Counted from the stretch's first letter, positions 1-9,133 are shown. The stretch: 64,000 bases of DNA from Rubrobacter xylanophilus DSM 9941 (GCF_000014185.1 NC_008148.1:930001-994000), one strand, 5' to 3'. Notes: generated from the letters alone by a model not told the origin. A program made the numbers and translations.

Positions 1-939
1 GTGGGGGGGACCAAGATCGCCGCGGGCGTCGTGACCCCCCAGGGCAAGATACTCAAGGAGGTGCGCTACCCCTCCTCCGGGCCGCCGGAGGTGCTCCTGG
101 GCAACATCGTCCGGGCGGTGCGGGAGGTGGGAAGGGGCGTCGACGGGGTCGCGGCCGTCTGCCTGGCGGTGCCCGGCTTGCTGGTCTCCTCGGAGGACAG
201 GGTGGCCTTCTCCCCGAACCTGCGCACCATCGAGAACATCCCCCTCAGGGAGGCGCTGGAGCCGGAGATAGGGCTGCCGCTCACCGTGGAGAACGACGCC
301 AACGCCGCCGCGTGGGGGGAGTTCCGGTTCGGGGCGGGCAGCGAGGTGGACCACCTCTTGTGCGTCACGCTGGGCACCGGGGTGGGGGGCGGTGTGATCT
401 CGCACGGCGTCCTGCTGCGCGGCGCCCAGGGGGCGGGCGGGGAGCTGGGGCACGTGACGGTCCACGCCACGGGGCCCCGCTGCGCCTGCGGCAACCGGGG
501 GTGCCTCGAGGCGATGTGCTCCGGGACGGCCATAGCCCGCTACGCCCGGGTGGTCGCGGCGAAGCGGCCGGACTCGGCCCTGGGGCGGCTCGCCGTCCGG
601 CGCAGGATAATCGGGGAGGACGTCACCGAGCTGGCCCGCCGGGGCGACCGGGCGGCGCTCTCGGTGCTGGAGGAGGCGGGGACCTGGCTGGGCATCGGGC
701 TCGCGGGCTTCGTGAACGTCTTCAACCCGGAGGTGGTGGCCGTGGGCGGGGCGGTCTCCGTCGCCGGGGAGCTGATCCTGGCCCCCGCCCGCCGCGAGAT
801 AGCCCTCCGGGCGCGCCCCCCCTCGCGCGACCTGGTGCGGGTGAAGGAGGCCACCCTGGGCCCCGAGTCCGGGGTGCTGGGGGCCGCCGCTCTCGCCCGG
901 GACCCGGAGAGCGGGGAGTACGTCTTCGGTCCGGGGTAG
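1..939 (+). CDS. ROK family sugar kinase (glucokinase-like), 5' end outside window
   Basis: This is an ATP-dependent sugar kinase of the ROK family, most likely acting on glucose, cytosolic. The first visible residues, GGTK, belong to the D-x-GGTK phosphate-binding loop that normally lies about 5-10 residues in. The true start is therefore upstream of base 1, and the GTG at base 1 is only an internal valine. Visible motifs are the catalytic END segment (about residue 97), the conserved His near 151, and the ROK zinc cluster CxCGxxGCxE (Cys161, 163, 168). The gene ends 6 bases before rsmI and is probably cotranscribed with it. Kinase family is sure; exact sugar is not. Confidence 0.9.
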   Translation: MGGTKIAAGVVTPQGKILKEVRYPSSGPPEVLLGNIVRAVREVGRGVDGVAAVCLAVPGLLVSSEDRVAFSPNLRTIENIPLREALEPEIGLPLTVENDANAAAWGEFRFGAGSEVDHLLCVTLGTGVGGGVISHGVLLRGAQGAGGELGHVTVHATGPRCACGNRGCLEAMCSGTAIARYARVVAAKRPDSALGRLAVRRRIIGEDVTELARRGDRAALSVLEEAGTWLGIGLAGFVNVFNPEVVAVGGAVSVAGELILAPARREIALRARPPSRDLVRVKEATLGPESGVLGAAALARDPESGEYVFGPG

Positions 940-945
940 GCGCGG

Positions 946-1746
946 GTGCCGCTCGCGGTCGTCCCCACCCCCATAGGCAACCTGGAGGATATCACCCTGC
1001 GCGCGCTGCGCGTCCTCGGAGAGGCCGACCTCGTCGCCTGCGAGGACACCCGGCGCACCGGGCGCCTGCTCGCCCACTACGGGATCCGGGCCGAGCTCCT
1101 CGCCTACCACGAGCACAACGAGCGCCGCCTGGCGCCCAGGCTCGCCGAGCGCGCCGCCTCGGAGAAGGTGGCGCTGGTCTCCGACGCGGGGATGCCGCTG
1201 GTCTCCGACCCGGGGTACCGTCTGATCCGGGCGTGCATCGAGCGGGGGGTGAGGGTGGAGGTGCTGCCCGGCCCCTCGGCGCTCGTCGCCGCGCTCGTGG
1301 CCTCGGGCCTCCCGGCCGACACGGTGGTCTTCTGCGGGTTTGCGCCCCGCGGGGGGCGCGGGCGGGAGGAGCTCCTCCGGAGGATCGGCCGGGAGGAGGC
1401 CACCTTCGTGCTCTTCGAGTCCCCGCGGCGGCTGGAGGGGTTTCTGGCGGAGCTTCCTCCGGAGGCGCCGGTCGCGGTGTGCCGGGAGATGACCAAGCTG
1501 CACGAGGAGGTCTTCCGCGGGACGGCGGGCGAGGCCGCCCGGCGCTTCTCCGGCGGCGTGCGGGGGGAGGTGGTGCTCGTGGTCCGGGGCGGGACCTCCC
1601 CGGGGGAGCCCTCGCTGGAGGAGGCGGTGGCGCTCGCCCGAAGCTACGTGGAGGAGGGGGAGAGCCCCTCCCGGGCGGCGGCCCGGGCGGCGCGGGAGAC
1701 CGGCAGGAGCCGCCGCGAGATCTACGGCCGCCTCGCGGCGGGCTGA
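946..1746 (+). CDS. rsmI: 16S rRNA (cytidine1402-2'-O)-methyltransferase RsmI
   Basis: Tetrapyrrole-methylase-fold enzyme that 2'-O-methylates C1402 in the decoding centre of 16S rRNA, using SAM. The 266-residue length is close to the family norm. The N-terminal PTPIGNLEDIT segment, the CEDTRRTGRLL helix, the SDAGMPLVSDPGY loop and the PGPSALVAAL segment are all RsmI signatures. The start is GTG, 6 bases after the previous stop. It sits next to tatD, rsmA and ispE, a common grouping of ribosome-maturation and isoprenoid genes. Confidence 0.95.
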   Translation: MPLAVVPTPIGNLEDITLRALRVLGEADLVACEDTRRTGRLLAHYGIRAELLAYHEHNERRLAPRLAERAASEKVALVSDAGMPLVSDPGYRLIRACIERGVRVEVLPGPSALVAALVASGLPADTVVFCGFAPRGGRGREELLRRIGREEATFVLFESPRRLEGFLAELPPEAPVAVCREMTKLHEEVFRGTAGEAARRFSGGVRGEVVLVVRGGTSPGEPSLEEAVALARSYVEEGESPSRAAARAARETGRSRREIYGRLAAG

Positions 1747-1757
1747 GGCGCGGCCGG

Positions 1758-1763
1758 TATAAT
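1758..1763 (+). promoter_or_regulatory. -10 box ahead of tatD
   Basis: Perfect TATAAT hexamer lying 11 bases before the tatD ATG. No convincing -35 hexamer is visible 16-18 bases upstream. The transcript leader would be only about 4-6 bases long, so no Shine-Dalgarno would fit, and none is seen. Confidence 0.55.
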
Positions 1764-1774
1764 CCCCCTCTGGG

Positions 1775-2533
1775 ATGCTCGTGGACTCGCACACCCACCT
1801 GCTCATGCTCGACGTGTCGCCGGAGGAGGCGGTGCGGGAGGCGGCCGAGGCCGGCGTGGGGGCCGTCGTCAACGTGGGCACCGGCGTGGAGGACTCCCGG
1901 GAGGGGGCCCGTCTCGCCTCCCGGATGCCGAACGTCTACTCCGCCGTCGGCATCCACCCGCACAACGCCGGGGAGCACTCCACCGCCGCGCTGGAGGCCC
2001 TGGCCGGGCTCGCCGCCGAGCCCGGGGTCGTGGCCCTCGGGGAGGTCGGGCTGGACTACTACCGGGCGCGCTGGCCGCGGGAGGCCCAGCGCGCCCTCTT
2101 CGAGGAGGTGGTCTCGCTCGCCAACGACCTCCGGATGCCGCTCGTGATCCACTCGCGCCGGGCCTTCGACGACACCATGGACGTGCTGAAGGGGGCGCGG
2201 GGGCCGGTAGTGCTGCACTGCTTCGAGGGCGGGGAGCGCGAGATCCGGGAGGCCTCCGAGCGGGGCTACTACCTGGGGCTGGCCGGGAACGTGACCTACA
2301 GGGGCAGCGAGACGGCGCGCTTTGTGCACCTCATCGACCCGGAGCGGCTGCTGGTGGAGACGGACGCGCCCTACCTGAGCCCGCAGCCGGTCCGCGGCAG
2401 GCCGAACGTCCCGAAGAACGTGGTCCACACCGCGCGGTTCGTGGCGCAGCGGCTGGGCGTGGGCGGGGAGGAGCTGGCCACCCGCACCGCCCGCAACGCC
2501 CGGGACGTCTTCCGGCTGCCGCTGGAGCTGTGA
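1775..2533 (+). CDS. tatD: TatD family metal-dependent hydrolase (DNase)
   Basis: Metal-dependent nuclease of the amidohydrolase-like TatD family, cytosolic, implicated in DNA end processing. Metal ligands are visible in DSHTH (residues 4-8), the Glu of GEVGLDYY, the His of VIHSRRAF, the His of LHCFEGG, and the Asp of ETDAPYLSP. Its 252 residues are typical. The ATG start is supported by the TATAAT box just upstream. The 3' end overlaps rsmA by four bases (GTGA), indicating translational coupling. Confidence 0.93.
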   Translation: MLVDSHTHLLMLDVSPEEAVREAAEAGVGAVVNVGTGVEDSREGARLASRMPNVYSAVGIHPHNAGEHSTAALEALAGLAAEPGVVALGEVGLDYYRARWPREAQRALFEEVVSLANDLRMPLVIHSRRAFDDTMDVLKGARGPVVLHCFEGGEREIREASERGYYLGLAGNVTYRGSETARFVHLIDPERLLVETDAPYLSPQPVRGRPNVPKNVVHTARFVAQRLGVGGEELATRTARNARDVFRLPLEL

Positions 2534-3318
2534 GCCCCTCCCTGTCCGGGCGGACCCCCAGGCCCAAGAAGCGCCTGGGGCAGCACTTCCTGAAGGACGC
2601 GAACACCGCCCGGATCGTCGCCGCCGGCCTTACGGAAAGGGACGTGGTGCTGGAGATAGGGCCGGGCCGGGGCTTTCTGACCGCCTTCCTCGCCGAGCGG
2701 GCGGGGCTGGTCCACGCCGTGGAGATCGACCCGGACGTGCTCCCGGAGCTCCGCCGCGCGGTGGGGGCCCGCGGCAACGTCCGCATCCACGAGGCCGACG
2801 CCCTCCGCTTCGACTACGGCGCGCTCTCCCCGCCGCCCAACAGGCTCGCCGCAAACCTCCCGTACAACATCGCCTCGCCGCTCGTGCTGCGGCTGCTGGA
2901 GGAGGTCCCCTCGCTGGAGCGGATGCGCTTTATGGTGCAGCTCGAGGTGGCCCTGCGGATGACCGCGCGCCCGGGGAGCAAGGACTACGGGGCCTACGCC
3001 GTCCTGATACAGCTTCTCTCCCGGCCGGAGGTCGCGCACCGGGTCTCGCCGCGGGTCTTCGACCCGCCTCCCCGGGTGCGCTCGGCGGTGGTGGAGCTGG
3101 AGCGTCGTCGGGACGCCCCGGAGGACTACCGGGGGGTGAAGGAGCTCGTCGCCGCGGCGTTCCGCAGCCGCCGCAAGCGCCTCCCGAACAACCTGCCGGG
3201 GCCGCTCCGGGAGCGGGCGGAGGAGGCCCTCGCCGGGCTGGGCCACGGGCCGGACGCCCGGGCGGAGGAGCTCTCCCCGGAGGACTTCGTGGCGCTCTAC
3301 CGGAGGATCTCGCCGTGA
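2530..3318 (+). CDS. rsmA: 16S rRNA (adenine1518/1519-N6)-dimethyltransferase
   Basis: KsgA/RsmA dimethylates two adjacent adenines in the 3' hairpin of 16S rRNA during small-subunit maturation. Signatures are the N-terminal [11 protein letters not shown] segment, the SAM-binding [10 protein letters not shown] loop, and the NLPYNIASP catalytic motif IV. The protein has 262 residues. GTG start overlaps the tatD stop; the 3' end overlaps ispE by four bases. Confidence 0.96.
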
Positions 3319-4193
3319 GGGGCTCGCTCAGGGTGAGGGCCTTCGCCAAGGTCAACTACGCCCTGGAGGTTCTGGGCAGGAGGGCGGACGGCTACCACGA
3401 GATCCGTACGGTCCTGCAGAGCGTCTCGCTGTGGGACGAGCTGGAGATCTCGGGCCCCGAGGGGCGCTTCGGCCTCGTCGTGGAGCCGGAGGGCGCCGGG
3501 GTGGGGCCGGAGCGGGAGAACACGGTCTACCGGGCGTGGCGGCTGCTGGCCGGGGAGGCGGGCGCCCCGCCGGTGAGGGTCACCCTGCGCAAGGGCATCC
3601 CCGCCGGTTCGGGGCTCGGCGGGGGGTCGGCGGACGCGGCGGCGCTGCTCTGGGGGGCGAACGAGCTCCTCGGGCTCGGGCTCGGGGAGGCGGACCTCGC
3701 GGCGCTCGCGCTGCGGGTGGGGGCCGACGTTCCGTTCTGCCTCGTTGGGGGCACCGCGCTCGGGGAGGGGGTGGGGGAGCGCCTCTTTCCCCTCCCCGCG
3801 CCGCCGGAGCACCGGCTGGTGGTCGCCATGCCGCCCCGCGGGGCCTCCACGGCGGAGGTGTACGGGGCGTACGGGGGGCTCGGGGGCGCCGCTCCGGGCG
3901 GGTGGTCCGGGCGGGTGGTCCGGGCGCTCCGGGCCGGGGATTTGGGGGCCCTGGGCGCGGCGGTGGGGAACGACCTGACGCCGGTCACCGCCGGGCTGGC
4001 GCCGGAGGTGGAGAAGCTGCTCGCCGGGCTTAGGGAGGCGGGGGCGCTCGGGGCCTGCATGAGCGGGACCGGGAGCGCGGTCTACGGGCTCTTCCGGGAG
4101 GAGGCGGCCGCCCACGAGGCGGCCCGGCGTCTTGGGGGCGCCGCCTTCGTGCGCGTCTGCCGCCCGGTGGGTCGCGGGCTCGCGGGCGGCTGA
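3315..4193 (+). CDS. ispE: 4-diphosphocytidyl-2-C-methyl-D-erythritol kinase
   Basis: GHMP-family kinase of the non-mevalonate (MEP) isoprenoid pathway; it phosphorylates CDP-methylerythritol with ATP. The N-terminal [19 protein letters not shown] segment and the glycine-rich [18 protein letters not shown] loop (about residues 95-110) are diagnostic. A C-terminal GHMP motif, [12 protein letters not shown], is also present. It has 292 residues, GTG start. It implies isoprenoid supply by the MEP route in this organism. Confidence 0.95.
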
Positions 4194-4219
4194 CAAGCCG
4201 GCGGGGCAGCCAGTATAAT
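4190..4219 (+). promoter_or_regulatory. Promoter for tRNA-Gln
   Basis: CTGACA (4190-4195), an 18-base spacer, then a perfect TATAAT (4214-4219). The -35 box overlaps the ispE stop codon. Expected transcription start is near 4226, about 16 bases before the mature tRNA 5' end. Confidence 0.75.
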
Positions 4220-4241
4220 CGCGGCGCGGACGTGGTGTTGT

Positions 4242-4315
4242 TGGGGCGTAGCCAAGCGGCAAGGCACCGGGTTTTGGTCCCGGGATCGCAGGTTCGAATC
4301 CTGCCGCCCCAGCCA
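4242..4315 (+). tRNA. tRNA-Gln (anticodon TTG), CCA encoded
   Basis: The acceptor stem TGGGGCG pairs with CGCCCCA before the discriminator G and an encoded CCA. The anticodon stem is CCGGG/CCCGG with loop TTTTGGT, giving anticodon TTG (Gln). The T arm has the GGTTCGAATC core. It lies between ispE and glmU with its own strong promoter. Confidence 0.97.
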
Positions 4316-4359
4316 GCGGGGCCTCCCCGCAGAGACCGGCAACAGACCTAAGGAGTCCT

Positions 4360-5766
4360 ATGGCCCAGGCAGGATCCGCCTCGCCGCTCTTCGCCGTGGT
4401 GCTCGCGGCGGGCAAGGGAACCAGGATGAAGTCCAACCGGGCGAAGGTGCTGCACACCCTGTGCGGGGTCCCGATGGTCAACTACGTGATCGGGGCGATC
4501 CGGCCGCTGGTGCCGGAGAGGCTGCTGGTGGTGGTGGGCCACCAGGCCGAGCAGGTGCGGGCGGTGCTCCCGGAGGACGCCGAGCCGGTGCTGCAGCCCG
4601 AGCAGCGGGGCACCGGGGACGCGGTGCGGGTCGCCCTCGAGGCCATCCCCGAGGAGGAGGGGGTGCTGCTGGTCGTCAACGGGGACGGGCCCCTGATCTC
4701 CGACCGGACCCTCGGGGAGCTGCTGGAGCGGCACCGGTCGGCGGGGGTGGGGGCCACGGTGCTGGTGGCCGAGCTGCCCGACCCTTCAGGACTGGGGAGG
4801 GTGAGGGAGGACGCGGGGGTGGTCCGCATCACGGAGGAGCGGGACGCCACCGAGGCCGAGCGCCGCAACAGGCTGTGCAACCTCGGCCTGTATGCCTTCG
4901 AGCTCCCCGAGCTGCGCCGGGCCATCCGGGAGATCTCCTCCGGCGCGGGGCGGGGCGAGCTCTACCTCACGGACGTGCTGGAGATCATCGGGCGCAGGAG
5001 CCGGGCGGTCACCTACCGGCTGAAGGATCTGGAGGAGGCCAACCTGGTCAACGACCGCTCCCAGCTCGCCCGGGCCGAGGAGATCCTGCGGCGGCGCATC
5101 CTGGACGCCCACATGAAGGAGGGCGTCACCGTCCGGGACCCGGTCAGCACCCACATCGAGGCCTCGGTGGAGATCGGGCGGGACACGGTGATCCTGCCGG
5201 GCACCTTTCTGCGGGGGAGGACCAGGATCGGCTCCGACTGCGTCATCGGGCCCTCCACCGACCTGGTGGACACGGTGGTCGAGGACGGGGCGACGGTCGA
5301 GCACTCGGTGGGGAGGGGGGCCAGGGTCGGCCGGGGGGCCGCCGTCGGGCCCTACGCCTACCTGAGGCCCGGCACGGTGCTGGAGGAGGGCTCCAAGGTG
5401 GGGGCCTTCTGCGAGGTGAAGAACACCCGGGTGGGGGCGCGCAGCAAGGTGCCGCACCTCTCCTACGTGGGCGACGCCGAGATCGGAGAGGACGCCAACC
5501 TCGGCGCGGGCACCATAACCGCCAACTACGACGGCGCGAAGAAGCACCGGACCGTGATAGAGGACGGGGCCTTCACCGGCATCAACACCAACCTTATTGC
5601 CCCTGTTACAATAGGGCAGGGAGCGTATCTGGGCGCCGGAAGCGTGGTCAACAAGGACATCCCCCCGGGCAAGCTGGCCGTGGGCGCGCCTGCGCGGGTG
5701 ATCCGGGACGCTCCCGGCGCGCGGTCTTCTTCCGGGGACCGGCGGCGAGCGAGGACGGAGGGCTAG
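4360..5766 (+). CDS. glmU: Bifunctional UDP-GlcNAc pyrophosphorylase / GlcN-1-P N-acetyltransferase
   Basis: Makes UDP-GlcNAc for peptidoglycan: the C-terminal domain acetylates glucosamine-1-P and the N-terminal domain uridylates it. The uridyltransferase signature LAAGKGTRMKS sits at about residues 12-22. From about residue 255 there are left-handed beta-helix hexapeptide repeats, with the active-site NTRVGARSKVPHLSY region and ANYDGAKKHRT. It has 468 residues. A clear Shine-Dalgarno, AAGGAG, lies just upstream of the ATG. Followed 8 bases later by prs. Confidence 0.97.
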   Translation: MAQAGSASPLFAVVLAAGKGTRMKSNRAKVLHTLCGVPMVNYVIGAIRPLVPERLLVVVGHQAEQVRAVLPEDAEPVLQPEQRGTGDAVRVALEAIPEEEGVLLVVNGDGPLISDRTLGELLERHRSAGVGATVLVAELPDPSGLGRVREDAGVVRITEERDATEAERRNRLCNLGLYAFELPELRRAIREISSGAGRGELYLTDVLEIIGRRSRAVTYRLKDLEEANLVNDRSQLARAEEILRRRILDAHMKEGVTVRDPVSTHIEASVEIGRDTVILPGTFLRGRTRIGSDCVIGPSTDLVDTVVEDGATVEHSVGRGARVGRGAAVGPYAYLRPGTVLEEGSKVGAFCEVKNTRVGARSKVPHLSYVGDAEIGEDANLGAGTITANYDGAKKHRTVIEDGAFTGINTNLIAPVTIGQGAYLGAGSVVNKDIPPGKLAVGAPARVIRDAPGARSSSGDRRRARTEG

Positions 5767-5774
5767 AGACGGAC

Positions 5775-6770
5775 ATGCGGCAAAACGGGTATCTGTCGCA
5801 GGCGGCCGAGAAGCGCCTGATGCTGTTCTCCGGCGGGGGCTATCCGGAGCTGGCCGAGCGGATAGCCGACCGGCTGGACCTCGAGCTGGGGAGCGTGGAG
5901 CTTGTCCAGTTCTCCAACGGCGAGGTCTACGCCCGCTACCTGGAGAGCGTCCGGGGCTCGGACGTGTTCATCGTGCAGTCGCTGTGCGACCCGGTGAACA
6001 AGAACCTCATGGAGCTTCTGGTGATGGTGGACGCGGCCAAGCGGGCCTCCGCGGAGAGCATCGTGGCGGTCATCCCCTGGTACGCCTACTCCCGCCAGGA
6101 CCGCAAGACCAAGCCGCGCGAGCCGATCACGGCCCGGCTGGTGGCCGAGATGCTGAAGGTCGCGGGGGCCGACAGGATCATGACGATGGACCTGCACGTC
6201 GGGCAGATAGAGGGCTTCTTCAGCTTCCCGGTGGACCACCTTACGGCGATGCACACCTTCGTGGACCACTTCGTGGACGAGGGCTTCCAGAACGCCCCGG
6301 ACACGGTGGTTGTGGCCCCGGACACCGGCGAGGTGAAGATGGCCAAGCGCCTCGCCGACCACCTGGGGCTGCCGTGGGCCATCGTGAACAAGATCCGGCG
6401 GGGCCCCGGCGAGTCGGAGGTGACGCACGTGATCGGGGAGGTCTCCGGCCGGCGGGCCATCCTGATCGACGACATCATCGACGGCGGCGGGACGATGGTC
6501 GGGGCGGCAGAGGCGCTCCTGAGCGAGGGGGCGACGGAGGTCTACGCGGCGGCGACCCACGCGGTCTTCTCCGGGCGGGCCTACGAGAGGATCGAGGAGT
6601 CCCCCATCCGGGAGGTGGTGGTGACGGACACGCTGCCCTTGAAGCCCGGCAAGCCGCGTTCTAAGATACGCACGCTCACGATCGCGCCGATCCTTGCGAG
6701 CACGATACGCAACGTCTTCACCGACGACTCGGTGAGCGCGGTGTTCATGGGCGAGAACCAGCTCTTCTAG
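5775..6770 (+). CDS. prs: Ribose-phosphate pyrophosphokinase
   Basis: Transfers pyrophosphate from ATP to ribose-5-P, giving PRPP for nucleotide, His and Trp synthesis. The start is the ATG 8 bases after glmU; the same frame is open further upstream, but that part is only the shadow of glmU. Key sites are SNGEVYARYLESVRG, the ATP-contacting YSRQDRK, DLHVGQIEGFF, and the PRPP loop DDIIDGGGTM. It has 331 residues, with a slightly long N-terminus. The glmU-prs-rplY-pth order is widely conserved in Gram-positive bacteria. Confidence 0.96.
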   Translation: MRQNGYLSQAAEKRLMLFSGGGYPELAERIADRLDLELGSVELVQFSNGEVYARYLESVRGSDVFIVQSLCDPVNKNLMELLVMVDAAKRASAESIVAVIPWYAYSRQDRKTKPREPITARLVAEMLKVAGADRIMTMDLHVGQIEGFFSFPVDHLTAMHTFVDHFVDEGFQNAPDTVVVAPDTGEVKMAKRLADHLGLPWAIVNKIRRGPGESEVTHVIGEVSGRRAILIDDIIDGGGTMVGAAEALLSEGATEVYAAATHAVFSGRAYERIEESPIREVVVTDTLPLKPGKPRSKIRTLTIAPILASTIRNVFTDDSVSAVFMGENQLF

Positions 6771-6815
6771 CGTTTTTCGGCGGAGGCTGACCGGAGAGAG
6801 GACAGGAGCGTCAGG

Positions 6816-7496
6816 ATGGCAGAGAACGTGGCACTCGAGGCCAGGATACGCCAGGGCAGGGGCAAGGGCGAGGCCCGGAGGCTGCGGGCCTCCGGGATGA
6901 TACCGGCCGTGCTCTACGGCAACGGCAGCGCGCAGAGCACGGCGCTCGCGGTCCCGGCGAAGGTGGTGGACTACACCCTGCAGCACTACGGGGACAACGC
7001 GCTCTACGACCTGGAGCTGGATGGCGGGAAGAAGACGGCCCGGGTGGTGGACGTCCAGCGCGACCCGCTCACGGGGCGGCTTTTGCACGTGGACTTCGCG
7101 CCGGTGGACATGACGGAGAGGATAGAGGTCGCGGTGCCGCTGGCGCTCGCCGGGGAGCCGGCGGGGGTGAAGGAGGGCGGCGTCCTGCAGCAGGTGGCCT
7201 ACGAGGTGCGGGTGGAGGCGCTGCCCGGCGACATCCCGCAGGAGATAGAGGTGGACGTCTCGGGGCTCGGCATGCAGGAGAACCTCACCCTCGGCGACGT
7301 CCGGCTGCCGGAGGGCCTCAGGCTCGTCTCCGACCCGGAGGAGGTGGTGGCGACGGTGACGCCGCCGACCGAGATCTCCGAGGAGGAGCTGGAGGCCGCC
7401 GGCGTCGTCGAGGAGGAGGCCGAGGAGGCGGCCCCCGAGGCGGCGGAGACCGAGGCCCCCGAGCGGCAGGAAGGGGCCGGCGAGGAGGAGGGCTAG
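6816..7496 (+). CDS. rplY: 50S ribosomal protein L25 / general stress protein Ctc
   Basis: Binds 5S rRNA in the large subunit. This is the long Ctc/TL5 form (226 residues): an N-terminal L25 domain (about 1-90, with GEARRLRASGMIPAVLYG) followed by the TL5/CTC C-terminal beta domain and a very acidic Glu/Ala-rich tail. A Shine-Dalgarno-like GGAGAGAGG lies upstream of the ATG. Located between prs and pth, as in many bacteria. Confidence 0.94.
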   Translation: MAENVALEARIRQGRGKGEARRLRASGMIPAVLYGNGSAQSTALAVPAKVVDYTLQHYGDNALYDLELDGGKKTARVVDVQRDPLTGRLLHVDFAPVDMTERIEVAVPLALAGEPAGVKEGGVLQQVAYEVRVEALPGDIPQEIEVDVSGLGMQENLTLGDVRLPEGLRLVSDPEEVVATVTPPTEISEEELEAAGVVEEEAEEAAPEAAETEAPERQEGAGEEEG

Positions 7497-7567
7497 AGAT
7501 CGGCGGCCTGCTGCGCCGCGCCGCTCCGGCCCGCGACGAGGGGACCCCGCTCGGGGTCCCCGTAGTC

Positions 7568-8086
7568 GTGGGGCTCGGCAACCCGGGACGCCGCTACGCC
7601 CTCACCCGGCACAACGCGGGCCACATGGTCCTCGACGAGCTCTTCCGCCGGCACGGCGGGCGCTGGCGGCGGGCGAGGCGGGCCGAGGCGGCCGAGGTCT
7701 CGGTGGAGGGGAGGGAGGCGGTGCTGCTGAAGCCCGCCACGTTCATGAACGAGTCCGGCGAGGCCCTCTCCGGCTACCGGGCGGAGGATCTGATCGTGGT
7801 GCACGACGACCTGGACCTCCCCGCGGGCACGGTGCGGGTGAAGGTCGGCGGCGGTGCCGGGGGGCACAACGGGCTGCGCTCGGTGATCTCGCGGGTGGGC
7901 AACGGCTTTGTGCGGGTGCGGGTGGGGATCGGGCGCCCGCCGGAGGGCGCGGACGTGACGGGCTACGTGCTGGGCAGGATGGACCGGGCGGCGCGGGAGG
8001 CCATCCCCCGCGCCGCCGACGCGGTGGAGGCGGTCCTGGAGGAGGGGCCCGAGGCGGCGATGAACCGCTTCAACGCGCGGGCCTAG
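7568..8086 (+). CDS. pth: Peptidyl-tRNA hydrolase (start probably further upstream)
   Basis: Hydrolyses peptidyl-tRNA released by drop-off. The catalytic His lies in TRHNAGH, and TFMNESG, HDDLDLP and GGAGGHNGLRS are classical Pth motifs. The first ATG/GTG/TTG in frame is the GTG at 7568. Starting there removes the usual first beta strand before GLGNPG. The frame is open upstream to rplY and encodes a plausible PVVVGLGNPG strand. Translation may therefore begin at CTG 7508/7511 or ATC 7499, placed behind the GAGGAGGAG at the rplY end. Function sure, start uncertain. Confidence 0.93.
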   Translation: MGLGNPGRRYALTRHNAGHMVLDELFRRHGGRWRRARRAEAAEVSVEGREAVLLKPATFMNESGEALSGYRAEDLIVVHDDLDLPAGTVRVKVGGGAGGHNGLRSVISRVGNGFVRVRVGIGRPPEGADVTGYVLGRMDRAAREAIPRAADAVEAVLEEGPEAAMNRFNARA

Positions 8087-9048
8087 CCCTCGCCCCGGGG
8101 GAGCTCCCGCAGCAGGCGGCCGAGCATCTCGATCCCGCCCTTGTCCAGGGTGCGGTCCTCCTCGATGACCTCCACCCCCTCTGGGACCCCGAACTCCTCC
8201 CGCAGCCGGCGGGCGGTGTGGCTCGAGCAGACCACGGCCCGGACCTCCCCCGCGAGCAGCCTCCGGACCCCCGCCGCCTGCTCGACGGAGACCTCCTTGA
8301 ACTCCAGGTGGTCCAGCCCGGCCCCCTCCAGCGACCGGCAGAGGTTCTCCATGCAGGTGCGCGAGCCCCCCACCACCCCCACCGGCGTCCCGGCGGGGAG
8401 CGCCGTGAGCCGCTTAAGGCTCTCCAGGGTGGCCTCGGCGAGCAGGGCGACCGTCTCCACCCCCCGGGGCGCGGTGAGCTCCTCCACCTCGTGGACGTGG
8501 AAGAAGGTGGTCACCGCGAGACGCCAGGGCGGCCCGCCCGGGCCGTCGGCCGCGGTGAGCCTCTCCGCAAGATCCTCGAGGAGCACCCGCTCCACCAGGA
8601 CCGGGAGCTGCTCCTCCAGCTCCCCGGCGAACTGCTCGAGTTCCTCGCGGGTGCACTCCACGAAGAGCACCGGCACCCTCTCCCTCGGCTCCGTCCCCGC
8701 CCGGGCCAGCAGGGCGCGCGCCAGCTCCTCCACGCTCACCCCCTGCGCCGCGGCCACGTCCAGCACACGCTCGAGCACCCGTTGCAGCCTGAGATCCTCC
8801 TCCCTAGCCGGGGGCTCCACCACGTAGACGCCGCTGCCCCGCCGGCTCTCCACGTAGCCCCCGCGCTCCAGGTCGGCCATCACCCGGGCCACGGTGTTCC
8901 GGTTCACACGCAAAAACCCCGCCAGCGCCCGGATGCTCGGCAGCCGCTCCCCCGGCCGGAAGCGCCCCGAGAGGATCAGGTGCTTTATCTGCTCCTCCAG
9001 CTGAACGTGTACCGGAACGTGGCACTTGGTGTCTACCCTTATCTCCAT
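8083..9048 (-). CDS. GntR family (YtrA-type) transcriptional regulator with large C-terminal domain
   Basis: Residues 1-75 form a GntR winged helix: VHVQLEEQIKHLILSG, then PSIRALAGFLRVNRNTVARVMADLERGGYV and the wing RRGSGVYV. About 245 residues follow. They lack an aminotransferase or UTRA pattern I recognise; they look like an alternating alpha/beta effector domain. The start ATG is next to a region with two inverted repeats, suggesting autoregulation and control of the divergent acetyltransferase gene. The stop overlaps the pth stop convergently by 4 bases. Effector unknown. Confidence 0.8.
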   Translation of the reverse strand: MEIRVDTKCHVPVHVQLEEQIKHLILSGRFRPGERLPSIRALAGFLRVNRNTVARVMADLERGGYVESRRGSGVYVVEPPAREEDLRLQRVLERVLDVAAAQGVSVEELARALLARAGTEPRERVPVLFVECTREELEQFAGELEEQLPVLVERVLLEDLAERLTAADGPGGPPWRLAVTTFFHVHEVEELTAPRGVETVALLAEATLESLKRLTALPAGTPVGVVGGSRTCMENLCRSLEGAGLDHLEFKEVSVEQAAGVRRLLAGEVRAVVCSSHTARRLREEFGVPEGVEVIEEDRTLDKGGIEMLGRLLRELPRGEG

Positions 9049-9055
9049 GATTGTC

Positions 9056-9113
9056 CTATTGTCCTAGACGATAGAGCCATTTATAATTGTCACAGTACGG
9101 TAGAACAATTATA
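9056..9113. promoter_or_regulatory. Divergent operator region between GntR and GNAT genes
   Basis: AT-rich island in very GC-rich DNA. A 19-base near-palindrome, CTATTGTC-CTA-GACGATAG (9056-9074), lies just upstream of the GntR start. A second inverted repeat, TATAATTGT (9082-9090) and ACAATTATA (9105-9113), is separated by 14 bases and lies ahead of the acetyltransferase. ATTGTCCTA also occurs twice in tandem (9050-9066). These are probable GntR binding sites overlapping both promoters. Confidence 0.6.
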
Positions 9114-9133
9114 GCGCGGGAAGAGAGGGTGCG

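Noticed and set aside
312-2147. Very long Gly/Arg/Pro-rich open frames on both strands (for example 312-2147, 4461-5770, 16349-20446 minus)
   Set aside because: They are shadows of real genes in extremely GC-rich DNA: no family motifs, low-complexity composition, and full overlap with strongly supported genes.
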